Origin: RUG563 sp045590215
GTDB taxonomy: Bacteria; Bacillota; Clostridia; Christensenellales; Aristaeellaceae
DNA: 49,369 nt
Assembly: GCA_045590215.1 (NCBI GenBank)
Contig: JAZNQO010000018.1
Location: 1-49,369, forward strand
Direction of reading: 5' to 3'
The translations under genes were made by a program, and so were the position numbers. Within the stretch, counting starts at the first letter, position 1; every line of letters begins with the position of its first letter. The notes under the pieces are model-generated. The model made no database searches. It was not told where the DNA came from and was given only the letters and a program-made list of their open reading frames with translations. Below, one piece after another: positions 1-8,347 of the stretch.

Positions 1-1
1 C

Positions 2-637
2 GCAGCTTTCGTAGCCGCCGGTCAACATCCCTATTTCGGCATCGAAACGGATGTGCACCGCACAAAGGACGGGCACTTCATCATTATTCACGACGATGAT
101 ACGCTCCGCGTTTCCGGTGAAAGCCGCATCGTGGAAGAAACAAATTTTTGTACCCTGCGTACGCTTCGACTGAAGGACCGAAACAGCGGTGAAATGCGTC
201 ACGATCTGGTGCTGCCCACCCTTTCCGAATACATCCGCATCCTGAAACATTATGAAAAGCATGCGGTGCTGGAAATCAAAAATCCCATGGAGAAAGCAGA
301 TATCGAAAAAATTGTCTCCCTCATCCGGGAAGAAAGGTATCTGGAACACACCACTTTCATTTCCTTCGACTGGCAGAATATGCTGCATATCCGCAATCTC
401 CTGCCCCATCAGTCCGCCCAGTTTCTGATGGAAACGTGGGAAGACGATCTTCCGGACAGGCTTCAAAAACACCGTCTGGATCTGGATATTTACTGGAAAT
501 ACCTCACCAAAGAACGGGTAGACAAGCTGCACGAAAAGGGCATTTTGGTGAATGTGTGGACGGTGGATGCCCCCGCCGATGCCGCTGCCCTTGCAGATAT
601 GGGCGTGGATCAGATCACCAGCAATATCCTTTTGTAA
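2..637 (+). CDS. glycerophosphodiester phosphodiesterase, 5' end missing
   Basis: The gene runs in from outside the window; the reading frame is open from base 2 and stops with TAA at 635-637, leaving 211 visible residues. The visible protein starts in the first conserved block of the GDPD family: an E-T-D-V-H-R-T-K-D-G stretch followed by H-D-D-D-T-L, which supply the acidic metal ligands and catalytic histidine of the TIM-barrel enzyme. Near the C-terminus it has the typical V-N-V-W-T-V-D and G-V-D-Q-I-T-S-N segments that close the barrel. The family hydrolyses glycerophosphodiesters to an alcohol and glycerol-3-phosphate. No signal peptide can be judged because the start is absent. A promoter for the next gene follows directly, so this is probably the end of its own unit. 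The family call is firm; the substrate is unknown. Confidence 0.88.
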   Translation, partial: AAFVAAGQHPYFGIETDVHRTKDGHFIIIHDDDTLRVSGESRIVEETNFCTLRTLRLKDRNSGEMRHDLVLPTLSEYIRILKHYEKHAVLEIKNPMEKADIEKIVSLIREERYLEHTTFISFDWQNMLHIRNLLPHQSAQFLMETWEDDLPDRLQKHRLDLDIYWKYLTKERVDKLHEKGILVNVWTVDAPADAAALADMGVDQITSNILL

Positions 638-652
638 ACCCGAAAATTTCCC

Positions 653-682
653 TTGACATTCCCAATGAAACAGCGGTATAAT
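653..682 (+). promoter_or_regulatory. sigma-A promoter for thrS
   Basis: TTGACA (653-658) and TATAAT (677-682) are both perfect consensus hexamers, separated by 18 bases. They lie just upstream of the T-box leader, so transcription would start near 690 and run through the leader into thrS. Confidence 0.9.
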
Positions 683-689
683 ACCTCCA

Positions 690-915
690 TCCATCGGAAT
701 GACGGAAGACATGTTTTCCGGATCGTCTTTTTCAGAGAGTGTGCGGTTGGTGCAAGCACATAAAAGAGCCCGGAAAAAACCACTTCCCGACCGAAGATCG
801 TTTGTCGCGCGTTATGCGTCAAAAGCGGCCTGAACATCAGGCAACAAGGGTGGAACCGCGGGCGAATAATTCACGCTCGTCCCTTCATGAAAATGAATGG
901 GGCGGGCGTTTTTGT
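690..915 (+). promoter_or_regulatory. T-box riboswitch (tRNA-Thr responsive)
   Basis: The leader holds the signature T-box AAGGGTGGAACCGCGGG at 846-862. A ten-pair terminator hairpin (874-883 with 900-909, counting G-T pairs) is followed by a T-run. A Stem I distal element with an AGAGAG motif and GGTTGGTGCAAGC lies at 733-757. An ACC triplet at 779-781 followed by A is the likely specifier; it encodes threonine and so matches the downstream gene. Family knowledge: uncharged tRNA-Thr pairs with the specifier and with the T-box bulge and stabilises the antiterminator, letting thrS be transcribed. The T-box is certain; the exact specifier position is inferred. Confidence 0.93.
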
Positions 916-949
916 ATGCTCCCCCAGAAAATGAACGGAGGAAAACCCC

Positions 950-2854
950 ATGATCATTACCCTCAAGAACGGCTCCCGGGAATTTGAAAACGGCATGAAC
1001 GCCCTGGATATCGCAGGCCAGCTGAGTCAGGATCTCAAAAAGCAGGCCATCTGCGCCCGTGTCAACGGCGAAATCTGGGAACTGGTCAAGCCCATCAACC
1101 AGGACTGCACCCTGGAAATCCTCACCTTCGAAGATGACGATGCCAAAAAGGTGCTGCGCCACACCGCTTCCCATGTGCTGGCCCAGGCTGTGAAAAAGCT
1201 GCGTCCCGATGCCAAGCTGGCTATCGGCCCCGCTATTGACAACGGCTTCTATTATGACTTCGACGTGGATGAACCCTTCACCCCCGATTTCCTTGCCGCC
1301 GTGGAAAAGGAAATGAAGAATATCGTCAAGAAAAACGACCGTCTGGAACGCTTTGAGCTGCCTCGCAGGGAAGCCATCGCTTTCATGGAAGAAAAGGGCG
1401 AACCCTATAAGGTGGAATTGATTCAGGATCTGCCCGAAGACGCCGTCATTTCCTTCTATCGTCAGGGCGATTTTGTGGATCTGTGCGCAGGCCCTCATGT
1501 TCCTTCCACCGGCAAAGTAAAGGCTTTCAAGCTCACCTCCATCGCCGGTGCTTACTGGCGCGGCAGTGAAAAGAACAAGATGCTCCAGCGCATTTACGGC
1601 ACTGCTTTCACTTCCAAAGAAGACCTGGACGCTTACCTTGCCCGCATTGAAGAAGCAAAAAAGCGTGACCATCGCCGTCTCGGCCGTGAGCTGGATCTGT
1701 TTGACACCCGTGATGAAGGCCCCGGCTTCCCCTTCTTCTATCCCAAGGGCATGATCCTGCGCAACCTCTTGGAAGACTACTGGCGGCAGATTCACCGGGT
1801 GGCCGGTTATGAAGAAATCAAGACCCCTGTGATCCTGAACCGTGCGCTGTGGGAAAAATCCGGTCACTGGGATCACTACAAAGAAAATATGTACACAACC
1901 AAGATTGACGATATGGATTTCGCCATCAAGCCCATGAACTGCCCCGGCGGCATGCTGGTCTATCAGCGTCGCCAGTGGAGCTATCGTGATTTGCCCATCC
2001 GCTCCGGCGAACTGGGTCTTGTGCACCGCAACGAGCTTTCCGGTGCGCTTCACGGCCTGATGCGTGTGCGCTGCTTCACCCAGGACGACGCCCATATCTT
2101 CATGACCCCCGAACAGATCAAGGACGAAATCAAAGGCGTCTATAACCTCATCAACGGCGTCTACCAGACCTTCGGCTTCCCCTACACTGTGGAGCTTTCC
2201 ACCCGTCCCGAAAATTCCATCGGCACGGACGAAATGTGGGAGCTGGCCACCAACGGCCTGCAGGGTGCTTTGGATGAACTGGGCGTTCCTTACACTATCA
2301 ACGAGGGCGACGGTGCCTTCTACGGCCCCAAGATTGACTTCCATCTGGAAGACTGCCTTGGCCGTACCTGGCAGTGCGGCACCATCCAGCTGGATATGAA
2401 CCTGCCTGAACGCTTTGACCTCACCTATACCGGCGCAGACGGCGAAAAGCATCGTCCCGTGATGATCCATCGTGTGCTGCTGGGCTCCATTGAACGCTTC
2501 ATCGGCATCCTGACCGAGCATTTCGCCGGTGCCTATCCCCTGTGGCTGGCTCCCGTGCAGGTGAAAGTGCTCACCATCACCGACCGTGCCGACGACGCCG
2601 CCAAGGCTGTGCAGGATAAGCTGGAATCCATCGGCATCCGCACCGAAATTGACCTGCGCAATGAAAAGATCGGCTTCAAAGTGCGCGAAGCTGTTATGAT
2701 GAAGATTCCTTATATGCTGGTCATCGGCGATAAGGAAGTGGAAAACGGCACCGTCAACGTGCGTACCCGTAAGGGCGAAGTGATCGGCACCATGAAGCTG
2801 GAAGAAGCCATTGCCCTCTTCCAGGAAGAAATCGCCACCAAAGCCATTAAGTAA
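950..2854 (+). CDS. thrS: threonine--tRNA ligase
   Basis: Charges tRNA-Thr with threonine in the cytoplasm. The 634-residue length is normal for the full bacterial enzyme. Domains in order: an N-terminal TGS domain (about 1-62), the editing domain with H71-x3-H75 and the C179-x3-H183 pair, the class II catalytic core with zinc ligands C331 (in M-N-C-P-G-G) and H382 (in D-D-A-H-I-F) plus a later histidine in V-M-I-H-R, and a C-terminal anticodon-binding domain. The start is an ATG with a GGAGG ribosome site eight bases upstream. It is expressed from its own promoter through a threonine-specific T-box, and ends before a set of hairpins. Nothing in the sequence looks damaged. Confidence 0.98.
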   Translation: MIITLKNGSREFENGMNALDIAGQLSQDLKKQAICARVNGEIWELVKPINQDCTLEILTFEDDDAKKVLRHTASHVLAQAVKKLRPDAKLAIGPAIDNGFYYDFDVDEPFTPDFLAAVEKEMKNIVKKNDRLERFELPRREAIAFMEEKGEPYKVELIQDLPEDAVISFYRQGDFVDLCAGPHVPSTGKVKAFKLTSIAGAYWRGSEKNKMLQRIYGTAFTSKEDLDAYLARIEEAKKRDHRRLGRELDLFDTRDEGPGFPFFYPKGMILRNLLEDYWRQIHRVAGYEEIKTPVILNRALWEKSGHWDHYKENMYTTKIDDMDFAIKPMNCPGGMLVYQRRQWSYRDLPIRSGELGLVHRNELSGALHGLMRVRCFTQDDAHIFMTPEQIKDEIKGVYNLINGVYQTFGFPYTVELSTRPENSIGTDEMWELATNGLQGALDELGVPYTINEGDGAFYGPKIDFHLEDCLGRTWQCGTIQLDMNLPERFDLTYTGADGEKHRPVMIHRVLLGSIERFIGILTEHFAGAYPLWLAPVQVKVLTITDRADDAAKAVQDKLESIGIRTEIDLRNEKIGFKVREAVMMKIPYMLVIGDKEVENGTVNVRTRKGEVIGTMKLEEAIALFQEEIATKAIK

Positions 2855-2866
2855 CGAAGGATTTTT

Positions 2867-2903
2867 GTGAGAGGGTGCTTTTGAGTCAAAAGCACCCTCT
2901 CAC
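2867..2903. repeat. 16-bp perfect inverted repeat (hairpin) after thrS
   Basis: Bases 2867-2882 pair perfectly with 2888-2903 around a five-base loop GAGTC. The plus-strand hairpin is not followed by a T-run, so it is not a standard intrinsic terminator. It may be an RNA-processing or 3'-end-protecting hairpin, or a dispersed palindromic unit. Confidence 0.75.
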
Positions 2904-2910
2904 ACTCTCC

Positions 2911-2950
2911 CGAAAACCGACAAAATATCGGCTTTCGTTGTTTATCTTTT
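2911..2950 (+). terminator. probable thrS terminator
   Basis: CGAAAACCGA (2911-2920) pairs with TCGGCTTTCG (2928-2937) with one mismatch, and is followed by the T-rich stretch TTGTTTATCTTTT. This is the second hairpin downstream of thrS and the only one with a trailing T-rich tract. Confidence 0.55.
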
Positions 2951-2971
2951 CCTGTAAACAGTTGTATATAT

Positions 2972-3003
2972 GGGCTTTTGTGCCGCATGAAGCACCAAAG
3001 CCC
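2972..3003 (+). promoter_or_regulatory. hairpin just upstream of the zinc-binding protein ribosome site
   Basis: GGGCTTTTGTGC (2972-2983) pairs with GCACCAAAGCCC (2992-3003), eleven of twelve positions, with an eight-base loop. It ends 13 bases before the CTGGAG ribosome site of the next gene. It could act as a leader structure; function is not known. Confidence 0.45.
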
Positions 3004-3027
3004 TGAATGATTTTATCTGGAGTATCT

Positions 3028-3933
3028 ATGAAAAGATTTTTCGCTTTGCTGCTTTGCCTGTCTTTCCTTTGCTGCGGTACGGCTGTAGCCGAGGAAGCGC
3101 ATTTAGTGGCGTCCTTTTACCCAATCTATATTTTCGCCCAGAATATCCTGCTGGATATCCCTGGTCTTTCCCTCTCCTGCATGACCGCTCCTTCCACCGG
3201 ATGCCTGCACGATTATCAATTGCTTACCGGGGATATGCGGCTGTTATCCAAGGCGGATGCACTCCTGATTAACGGAGCCGGGATGGAACCCTTTCTCCCT
3301 GCCATTGCGCATCAATTGCCGGATTTGCCCGTGCTGGATGCTTCTGTCGGGATTCCCCTTCTTTGCGCCGATGCTTCCCATCATCACCATCATGACCATG
3401 AAGATGAAGATGAAGAACATGGCAAATACAATGCTCACATCTGGCTTTCTCCGAAAAACGCCGTGCAGATGGTGCGGAATTTGTCCAATCAGCTTTCCCT
3501 TCTTTTCCCGGAGCATGCGGAAGCATTCAAACGCAATGCGGAAAGCTATATCCTGCGCCTTGAGGAGCTGGATGAGTATGTATCCAATGCTCTGATGTCT
3601 CTGCCTTCCAAAAAAATCGTCACTTTCCACGACTCCTTCCCCTACTTTGCCAAAGCTTACGGGCTGGAAATTGCGGCGGTTGTGTCCTTGGAGCCGGATG
3701 AACCCCTGTCCCCTCATATGCTGATGCAGGTGGTGGACACAGTCCGTACTGCCGGTAATCCACCCCTTTTTGCGGAGCCGCAATACCGAAACGCCGCTCT
3801 GGAAGCCATCAGCCGGGAAACGGGTGCGCCTGTTTTTCTCCTTGACCCCATGGCTACAGGCGTGCCTTCCCTGACCGCCTATGAAGATACCATGATACAG
3901 AATTTGAACACCCTGCTGGACGCCATGCAATAA
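3028..3933 (+). CDS. zinc/manganese-type ABC transporter substrate-binding protein (ZnuA-like)
   Basis: A 301-residue extracytoplasmic metal-binding protein of cluster 9. Residues 1 to about 23 form a signal peptide ending T-A-V-A before E-E. The first metal-site region is at the L-H-D-Y segment. A histidine/acid-rich loop (five consecutive H, then D-H-E-D-E-D-E-E-H) sits where zinc-specific members carry theirs. The later H-I-W-L-S-P, T-F-H-D-S-F-P-Y-F and L-E-P-D motifs supply the other ligands. I chose ATG 3028, not the frame-open ATG at 3007, because CTGGAG lies five bases before it. No znuB or znuC permease or ATPase gene is adjacent, so it is an orphan binding protein that must work with a transporter encoded elsewhere. 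Zinc as substrate is inferred from the loop. Confidence 0.9.
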   Translation: MKRFFALLLCLSFLCCGTAVAEEAHLVASFYPIYIFAQNILLDIPGLSLSCMTAPSTGCLHDYQLLTGDMRLLSKADALLINGAGMEPFLPAIAHQLPDLPVLDASVGIPLLCADASHHHHHDHEDEDEEHGKYNAHIWLSPKNAVQMVRNLSNQLSLLFPEHAEAFKRNAESYILRLEELDEYVSNALMSLPSKKIVTFHDSFPYFAKAYGLEIAAVVSLEPDEPLSPHMLMQVVDTVRTAGNPPLFAEPQYRNAALEAISRETGAPVFLLDPMATGVPSLTAYEDTMIQNLNTLLDAMQ

Positions 3934-3940
3934 GAAAACG

Positions 3941-3981
3941 GCGCACGCCTTTGAAAAGACCCAAAGCGTGCGCTTTTTAAT
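3941..3981 (+). terminator. intrinsic terminator after the ZnuA-like gene
   Basis: GCGCACGCCTTTG (3941-3953) pairs with CAAAGCGTGCGC (3962-3973) with a one-base bulge, followed by TTTTTAATTT. It lies eight bases after the stop codon. Confidence 0.85.
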
Positions 3982-4006
3982 TTGTTTTCTTTGCAGGAGA
4001 AAAGGC

Positions 4007-4040
4007 AAGTGCGTCGTATTTTATAAAGACGCACTTTTTT
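4007..4040 (+). terminator. terminator or attenuator directly upstream of the helicase gene
   Basis: AAGTGCGTC (4007-4015) pairs perfectly with GACGCACTT (4028-4036) and runs into six T residues (4035-4040). It ends only six bases before the AGGAGG ribosome site of the SNF2 gene, and I see no convincing promoter between the hairpin and the gene. It may therefore act as an attenuator as well as a second backstop terminator. Confidence 0.75.
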
Positions 4041-4062
4041 GTGCGCAGGAGGTTTATTGTTC

Positions 4063-7000
4063 ATGCTCAATGAAGAAATGCTGATGCGTCTGGCCTCTCC
4101 GGAGGCTTTGCAGCAAGGGCGCACGCTGTTCAGCCGGGCACAGGTTCGGGAAGTGAAAAAGGGAAAGGAAGAATCCCTCTACATCGTTTCCGATGATGGA
4201 AAGCTGCTGAACGTTCGCCTTTCCGCATCCAACGCCCGCTGCGAATGTGGCCTTTCTTTCTGCGCCCATTGCGTCAGTGCCGTTTTGCTTTCCGTGGAAA
4301 GCGGCACCATGACAGAAATGGAACGCATCCGCCGGGAGCAGGCCATTCCTGCCCTTTTCGATGCCGTGGCACAAATGCTGCCGGAAAGCGGCAATATCCG
4401 CATGCTGCCCGTGCTTTTCCTTGCCAAGGACGGCCTGCGCATCGGCCTCAAAATCGGCGAAGAAAGGCTGTATGTGGTGCGGCATATTCCCCATTTTTTG
4501 CAATGCCGTGAAAAATGCGAGCCCCTTTTGCTCGGCAAAGGCTTTGAATATCGCCCGGAATGGATGCACTTTGACGATCAGCAGGCAAAGCTGCTGGATA
4601 TCCTGTCCGAGGTTTCCGAAAACGTGCCGGGAAAAAACCTTTCCGGCACGGATGCAAGGGTGATGCTGCTCAATCTCCGGAGCAGCAAACGGGTCTTAAA
4701 CACCCTGCGCCATCTGCCCTTCATGCTGCATATCGCCGGTGAGCAATACGCCGTCCACCAGATAGAAGAAAAGAATGTGCCCCTCAATTTCCACGTTTCC
4801 GGCACGCCCCAGCGGCTGCAAATCACTGCCGAAATGCCGGAAGTGTTTCATGCGCTGACCAAAGACTGCCGCTATGTGTTTGCAAACGGCGAGGTCATCT
4901 GCGTGCCACGGGATCAGCAGCAGTTGCTTTTCACCCTGCAACGCTTTTCCTGCGGCAGCGAATCCGTTTTTTCCTTCACCCAGCAGGATACCCCCCGTGT
5001 GATGCGTGAGCTGATGCCTTTTTTGATTCGCACGGGCACCGTCTCCATTGACCCGGCTTTGGAAAGCCGCTTTTTGCATCTGGAACCCAAAACGAAAATT
5101 TATCTGGACAAATCCGGCCGGGATGTGACAGCGCAGGTTTCTTTCTGCTACGGCCCCTACGAAATCGACCCCTTCGTGCCGGAAACGGCGGAAACAGACG
5201 CCCTTTTGCTTCGGGATGCGGTGAAAGAAAAGCAAGTGCTGGACACACTGGCGCAGTTCGGCTTCCGGGTGCGCAGAGGGCAGGTGTACCTTTCCGGCAG
5301 CGAACAGATTTTTGATTTCGTCACCGAAGGAGCCGCCCGGCTCAATCAGCTGGCCGAAGTGTTTTTCAGCAAGGATTTCCGCCGCATGACCCCGAAAAAG
5401 CCTCTTCTGCACGGCACGGTGCGTGCCAAGGGAAACAGGCTCATCCTGGAAATGGCCGACGGCGATGCTCCCATTGACGAACTTTTGCCGCTGATGGAAG
5501 CCCTGCGGAAAAAACGCCGCTATTTCCGGTTCAAGGAAGGCACATTCCTTGACCTTTCCGATACTGAAAGCTGGCAGCCGCTGGCGGAAATCATCACGGA
5601 AGCCTTGCCGGAAAATACATCAGAAGGCATGCAGAATTATTGGGCATCCTGCCTTGGTGCCCTGATAAGGGAAAACGGCCTGCAAATCGACATGGACGAA
5701 AAGGCCAAGCGTGCCGCCGTGCTCTCCTATAAAGCCCCGGCCTGTCCCCTTTCCTGCCTGCGGCCGTATCAGCTGCGGGGCTATGAATGGCTGCTTTCAT
5801 TGCATGCGCTGGGCATGGGCGGCATTCTGGCGGACGATATGGGGCTTGGCAAAACGGTGCAGATGCTTTCTGCGCTGCTTGCCTGCGTGCAGCAGGAAAA
5901 GGAAAAGCTGCCCTCCCTCATCGTGGCTCCCACGTCCCTCACCTATAACTGGCTGAACGAATGTACCCGGTTCACGCCGTCCCTGAAAGTGCTGGTCTTA
6001 AACGGCAGCCAGGCGGCAAGAGCAGAGCAATTGGAAACGCTCCGGGGCGAAAACCCTCCAGATCTGGTGATTACAAGCTATCCCCTCATCCGCCGGGACA
6101 TCCCCCTGATGAAAGATATCCTGTTCCGCTTTGCGGTGTTGGACGAAGCCCAGCAGATCAAAAACGTGCAAAGCGTGGGAGCCCATGCCGTGAAGCAGCT
6201 CACCGCCAAAACCCGCATCGCCCTCACCGGCACGCCCATGGAGAACCACGCCGGGGAATTGTGGTCTATTTTTGATTTTGTATTGCCCGGCTACTTGCCC
6301 AAATATACGGATTTCCTGCGCCGCTACAGCGATGGCGACCATGCAGACGATCTGCGCCGCCGCATCCGGCCTTTCCTGATGCGAAGAGTAAAGGCAGATG
6401 TATTGCAGGACTTGCCGGAAAAGATGGAAACAGTCTTAATGGCGCAAATGTCCTTGGAGCAGCAGCGTGTGTATCAGGCCGCCCTTTTGCAAAAGCGGGA
6501 GCATGTGCACGACCTTTTGCAAAACCGGGGTATCAGCCGCAGCCGGGCGGAGGTGCTTTCCGCCATTACGGAGCTCAGGCAAATCTGCTGCCATCCCATT
6601 TTGCGCCTGCCCGATTATCAGGGCATATCGGGCAAGATGGAGCTGCTGATGGATATCCTGCCCCCCGCCCTGCTATCTGGCAAGAGAGCCCTCATTTTCT
6701 CCCAGTTCACGTCCATGCTGCGACTCATTGAAAAACGACTGCAGCAGGAAAATATCCCATGCCTCTATCTGGACGGCGAAACCCCGGCGCAGGAAAGAGT
6801 AAAGCTCACCAAGCAGTTTAACGACGGGGATTGCAGCGTGTTCCTCATTTCCCTGAAGGCCGGGGGCACAGGGCTGAACCTGACAGGAGCCGACCTTGTG
6901 ATCCATTACGACCCCTGGTGGAACCCCACCACGGAAGAGCAGGCCACCAGCCGTGCCCACCGCATCGGGCAGACAAGGAAGGTGGAAGTGATTCGCCTTG

Positions 7001-7146
7001 TGATGCACCATTCCATTGAAGAACAAGTGCTCAGCATGAGCGACCGTAAACGCCGCCTCTTTGATAAGCTCATTACCCCCGGCGAGGAAATGCCTGCTCG
7101 GCTGTCCGATAAAGATATCTTATCTTTGTTTGACGCAAACGGATAA
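4063..7146 (+). CDS. SWIM zinc-finger SNF2-family DNA helicase/ATPase
   Basis: A 1027-residue Swi2/Snf2 ATPase. A SWIM zinc finger lies at the N-terminus (C60-x-C62-x4-C67-x-H69). A long middle region matches the bacterial SNF2 helicase-associated part. The two RecA-like lobes fill the C-terminal 450 residues: Walker A D-M-G-L-G-K-T near 591-597, Walker B D-E-A-Q near 694, the L-T-G-T-P-M-E-N motif III, and in lobe two S-L-K-A-G-G-T-G-L-N-L-T and S-R-A-H-R-I-G-Q. The family translocates on duplex DNA and remodels protein-DNA complexes. Start at ATG 4063: AGGAGG lies ten bases upstream, while the frame opens earlier at a TTG without a site. A terminator-like hairpin lies just before the ribosome site. 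No restriction or methylase gene is adjacent, so a defence role is not indicated. Confidence 0.92.
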   Translation: MLNEEMLMRLASPEALQQGRTLFSRAQVREVKKGKEESLYIVSDDGKLLNVRLSASNARCECGLSFCAHCVSAVLLSVESGTMTEMERIRREQAIPALFDAVAQMLPESGNIRMLPVLFLAKDGLRIGLKIGEERLYVVRHIPHFLQCREKCEPLLLGKGFEYRPEWMHFDDQQAKLLDILSEVSENVPGKNLSGTDARVMLLNLRSSKRVLNTLRHLPFMLHIAGEQYAVHQIEEKNVPLNFHVSGTPQRLQITAEMPEVFHALTKDCRYVFANGEVICVPRDQQQLLFTLQRFSCGSESVFSFTQQDTPRVMRELMPFLIRTGTVSIDPALESRFLHLEPKTKIYLDKSGRDVTAQVSFCYGPYEIDPFVPETAETDALLLRDAVKEKQVLDTLAQFGFRVRRGQVYLSGSEQIFDFVTEGAARLNQLAEVFFSKDFRRMTPKKPLLHGTVRAKGNRLILEMADGDAPIDELLPLMEALRKKRRYFRFKEGTFLDLSDTESWQPLAEIITEALPENTSEGMQNYWASCLGALIRENGLQIDMDEKAKRAAVLSYKAPACPLSCLRPYQLRGYEWLLSLHALGMGGILADDMGLGKTVQMLSALLACVQQEKEKLPSLIVAPTSLTYNWLNECTRFTPSLKVLVLNGSQAARAEQLETLRGENPPDLVITSYPLIRRDIPLMKDILFRFAVLDEAQQIKNVQSVGAHAVKQLTAKTRIALTGTPMENHAGELWSIFDFVLPGYLPKYTDFLRRYSDGDHADDLRRRIRPFLMRRVKADVLQDLPEKMETVLMAQMSLEQQRVYQAALLQKREHVHDLLQNRGISRSRAEVLSAITELRQICCHPILRLPDYQGISGKMELLMDILPPALLSGKRALIFSQFTSMLRLIEKRLQQENIPCLYLDGETPAQERVKLTKQFNDGDCSVFLISLKAGGTGLNLTGADLVIHYDPWWNPTTEEQATSRAHRIGQTRKVEVIRLVMHHSIEEQVLSMSDRKRRLFDKLITPGEEMPARLSDKDILSLFDANG

Positions 7147-7158
7147 TCATGCTATAAT
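7130..7158 (+). promoter_or_regulatory. promoter for the DUF5711-like protein and hemW
   Basis: TTGACG (7130-7135), 17-base spacer, TATAAT (7153-7158). It overlaps the stop codon of the SNF2 gene, so the next two overlapping genes can be transcribed independently of it. Confidence 0.85.
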
Positions 7159-7207
7159 GCAGGATGAACCATTATCTGCAAATTGATGAACGAAACATCA
7201 GAAAGCG

Positions 7208-8347
7208 GTGAACGCATTGCAATACAAAAAAGGCCGGTATCAGATGCAGCCGGAGCCTAAATCCCAAAGAACACGCCTGATTACCTTCTGCGTATTGGCC
7301 CTTGTGATCCTTGCCGTGGTGGCGGTTATCATCGGCTTGATGGGCAATAACCGCAGCGTGTCTGCTGCCAGGCTGCGCTGCGTTTCCACGCAGGAAATCC
7401 ACCCCTTCGGCAACGGCATCCTCTATTATGACGGCTTGACACTCTACTGCCTGAACGATAACGGCAGCGAAAAATGGAATTACACCCTCGGCACCAACGC
7501 ATCCTTCACCTGTAACGAAAAATGCGTGGTGGCGTGGAGCAACAGCCAATTGCATATTCTGGACGCAAATGGCCAGCCCACCTATAACGAAAACTTGGCC
7601 AACACCATCCAGTTCGCCAAGGCCGGTTCCCGGTATGTGGCCATTGTTTTGGGCACTGATGTTGGCCCCACGCTGGAAATCAAGGATATGCAGGGCACCA
7701 CCATCGACACCGAATCCACCGCCTACGCAGACATGATTATTCTGGATCTGGGTTTTTTTGACAACGGCGAATACTTGTGGACCACTTCTCTGGACGTGTA
7801 CGGCACGGTTCCCAATACCGTCATGCACACCTATAAAGTGAATATGACCAATTCCGGCGAGATTTCCCTGGGGGAAAATCTGGCCTATGATATCGTGTAT
7901 GCCGGCGGTAAGCTGAACGTGGTCACCACCCGGCAATTGCGCCAGTTTGATTACCGCGGCACGGAAGACGTAAACGCCGCCATTTTGGTGTACGGCTGGC
8001 AATTGGCGGATCATGACGTGATCGGTAACGATGCCATGCTGCTTTTCTCCCTTTCCAATAACAGCACCGTGGGCATGAACCAGCTGCGGCTTTTGTGGGG
8101 CAATATGGACAAACGCTTCACCATGCCCTCCTTCTGCGTGGGTGCTGCCCTGTATAACAAGCATATCTACGCCTTCTCCTCCGATACGGTCTATCGTGCC
8201 GGTGTGAACGCCCAGCGGTTTGAAGCCATTGCCCTGCCCAAAGCCTTGGAAGGCCAGCAAGTGAACGGCTATCTGGGCATGCTGGATAACGGCACCGCCA
8301 TCCTCACCTGTGCAAACGGCGATGTATACGCTGTGGCTTTGCCCTGA
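7208..8347 (+). CDS. membrane-anchored DUF5711-like protein
   Basis: A 379-residue protein with a short cytoplasmic N-terminus, one transmembrane segment (about residues 22-46, rich in L, V, I and A) and a large outside domain. That domain has repeated short beta-strand patterns such as G-N-G-I-L-Y-Y-D-G-L-T-L-Y and S-E-K-W-N-Y-T-L, typical of a PQQ- or WD-like beta-propeller. This layout fits what I know as DUF5711 in Clostridia, whose function is not known. The start is a GTG with only a weak upstream ribosome site; an ATG at 7244 is the alternative and would keep the membrane segment. The stop overlaps the hemW start (TGATG), so the two are translated together. The topology call is good, the family name moderate. 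Confidence 0.75.
   Translation: MNALQYKKGRYQMQPEPKSQRTRLITFCVLALVILAVVAVIIGLMGNNRSVSAARLRCVSTQEIHPFGNGILYYDGLTLYCLNDNGSEKWNYTLGTNASFTCNEKCVVAWSNSQLHILDANGQPTYNENLANTIQFAKAGSRYVAIVLGTDVGPTLEIKDMQGTTIDTESTAYADMIILDLGFFDNGEYLWTTSLDVYGTVPNTVMHTYKVNMTNSGEISLGENLAYDIVYAGGKLNVVTTRQLRQFDYRGTEDVNAAILVYGWQLADHDVIGNDAMLLFSLSNNSTVGMNQLRLLWGNMDKRFTMPSFCVGAALYNKHIYAFSSDTVYRAGVNAQRFEAIALPKALEGQQVNGYLGMLDNGTAILTCANGDVYAVALP

Noticed and set aside
812..2521. 569-codon open frame on the minus strand inside thrS
   Set aside because: It lies fully antisense to a certain gene, shows no domain motif, and arises from the codon bias of thrS.
4063..7146. SNF2 helicase as part of an antiviral island
   Set aside because: The flanks are housekeeping or transport genes; no nuclease, methylase or other defence gene is adjacent.
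7164..7211. Possible 15-codon leader peptide overlapping the GTG of the DUF5711-like gene
   Set aside because: Its ATG lies at the expected transcription start, so it would have no ribosome site; probably chance.
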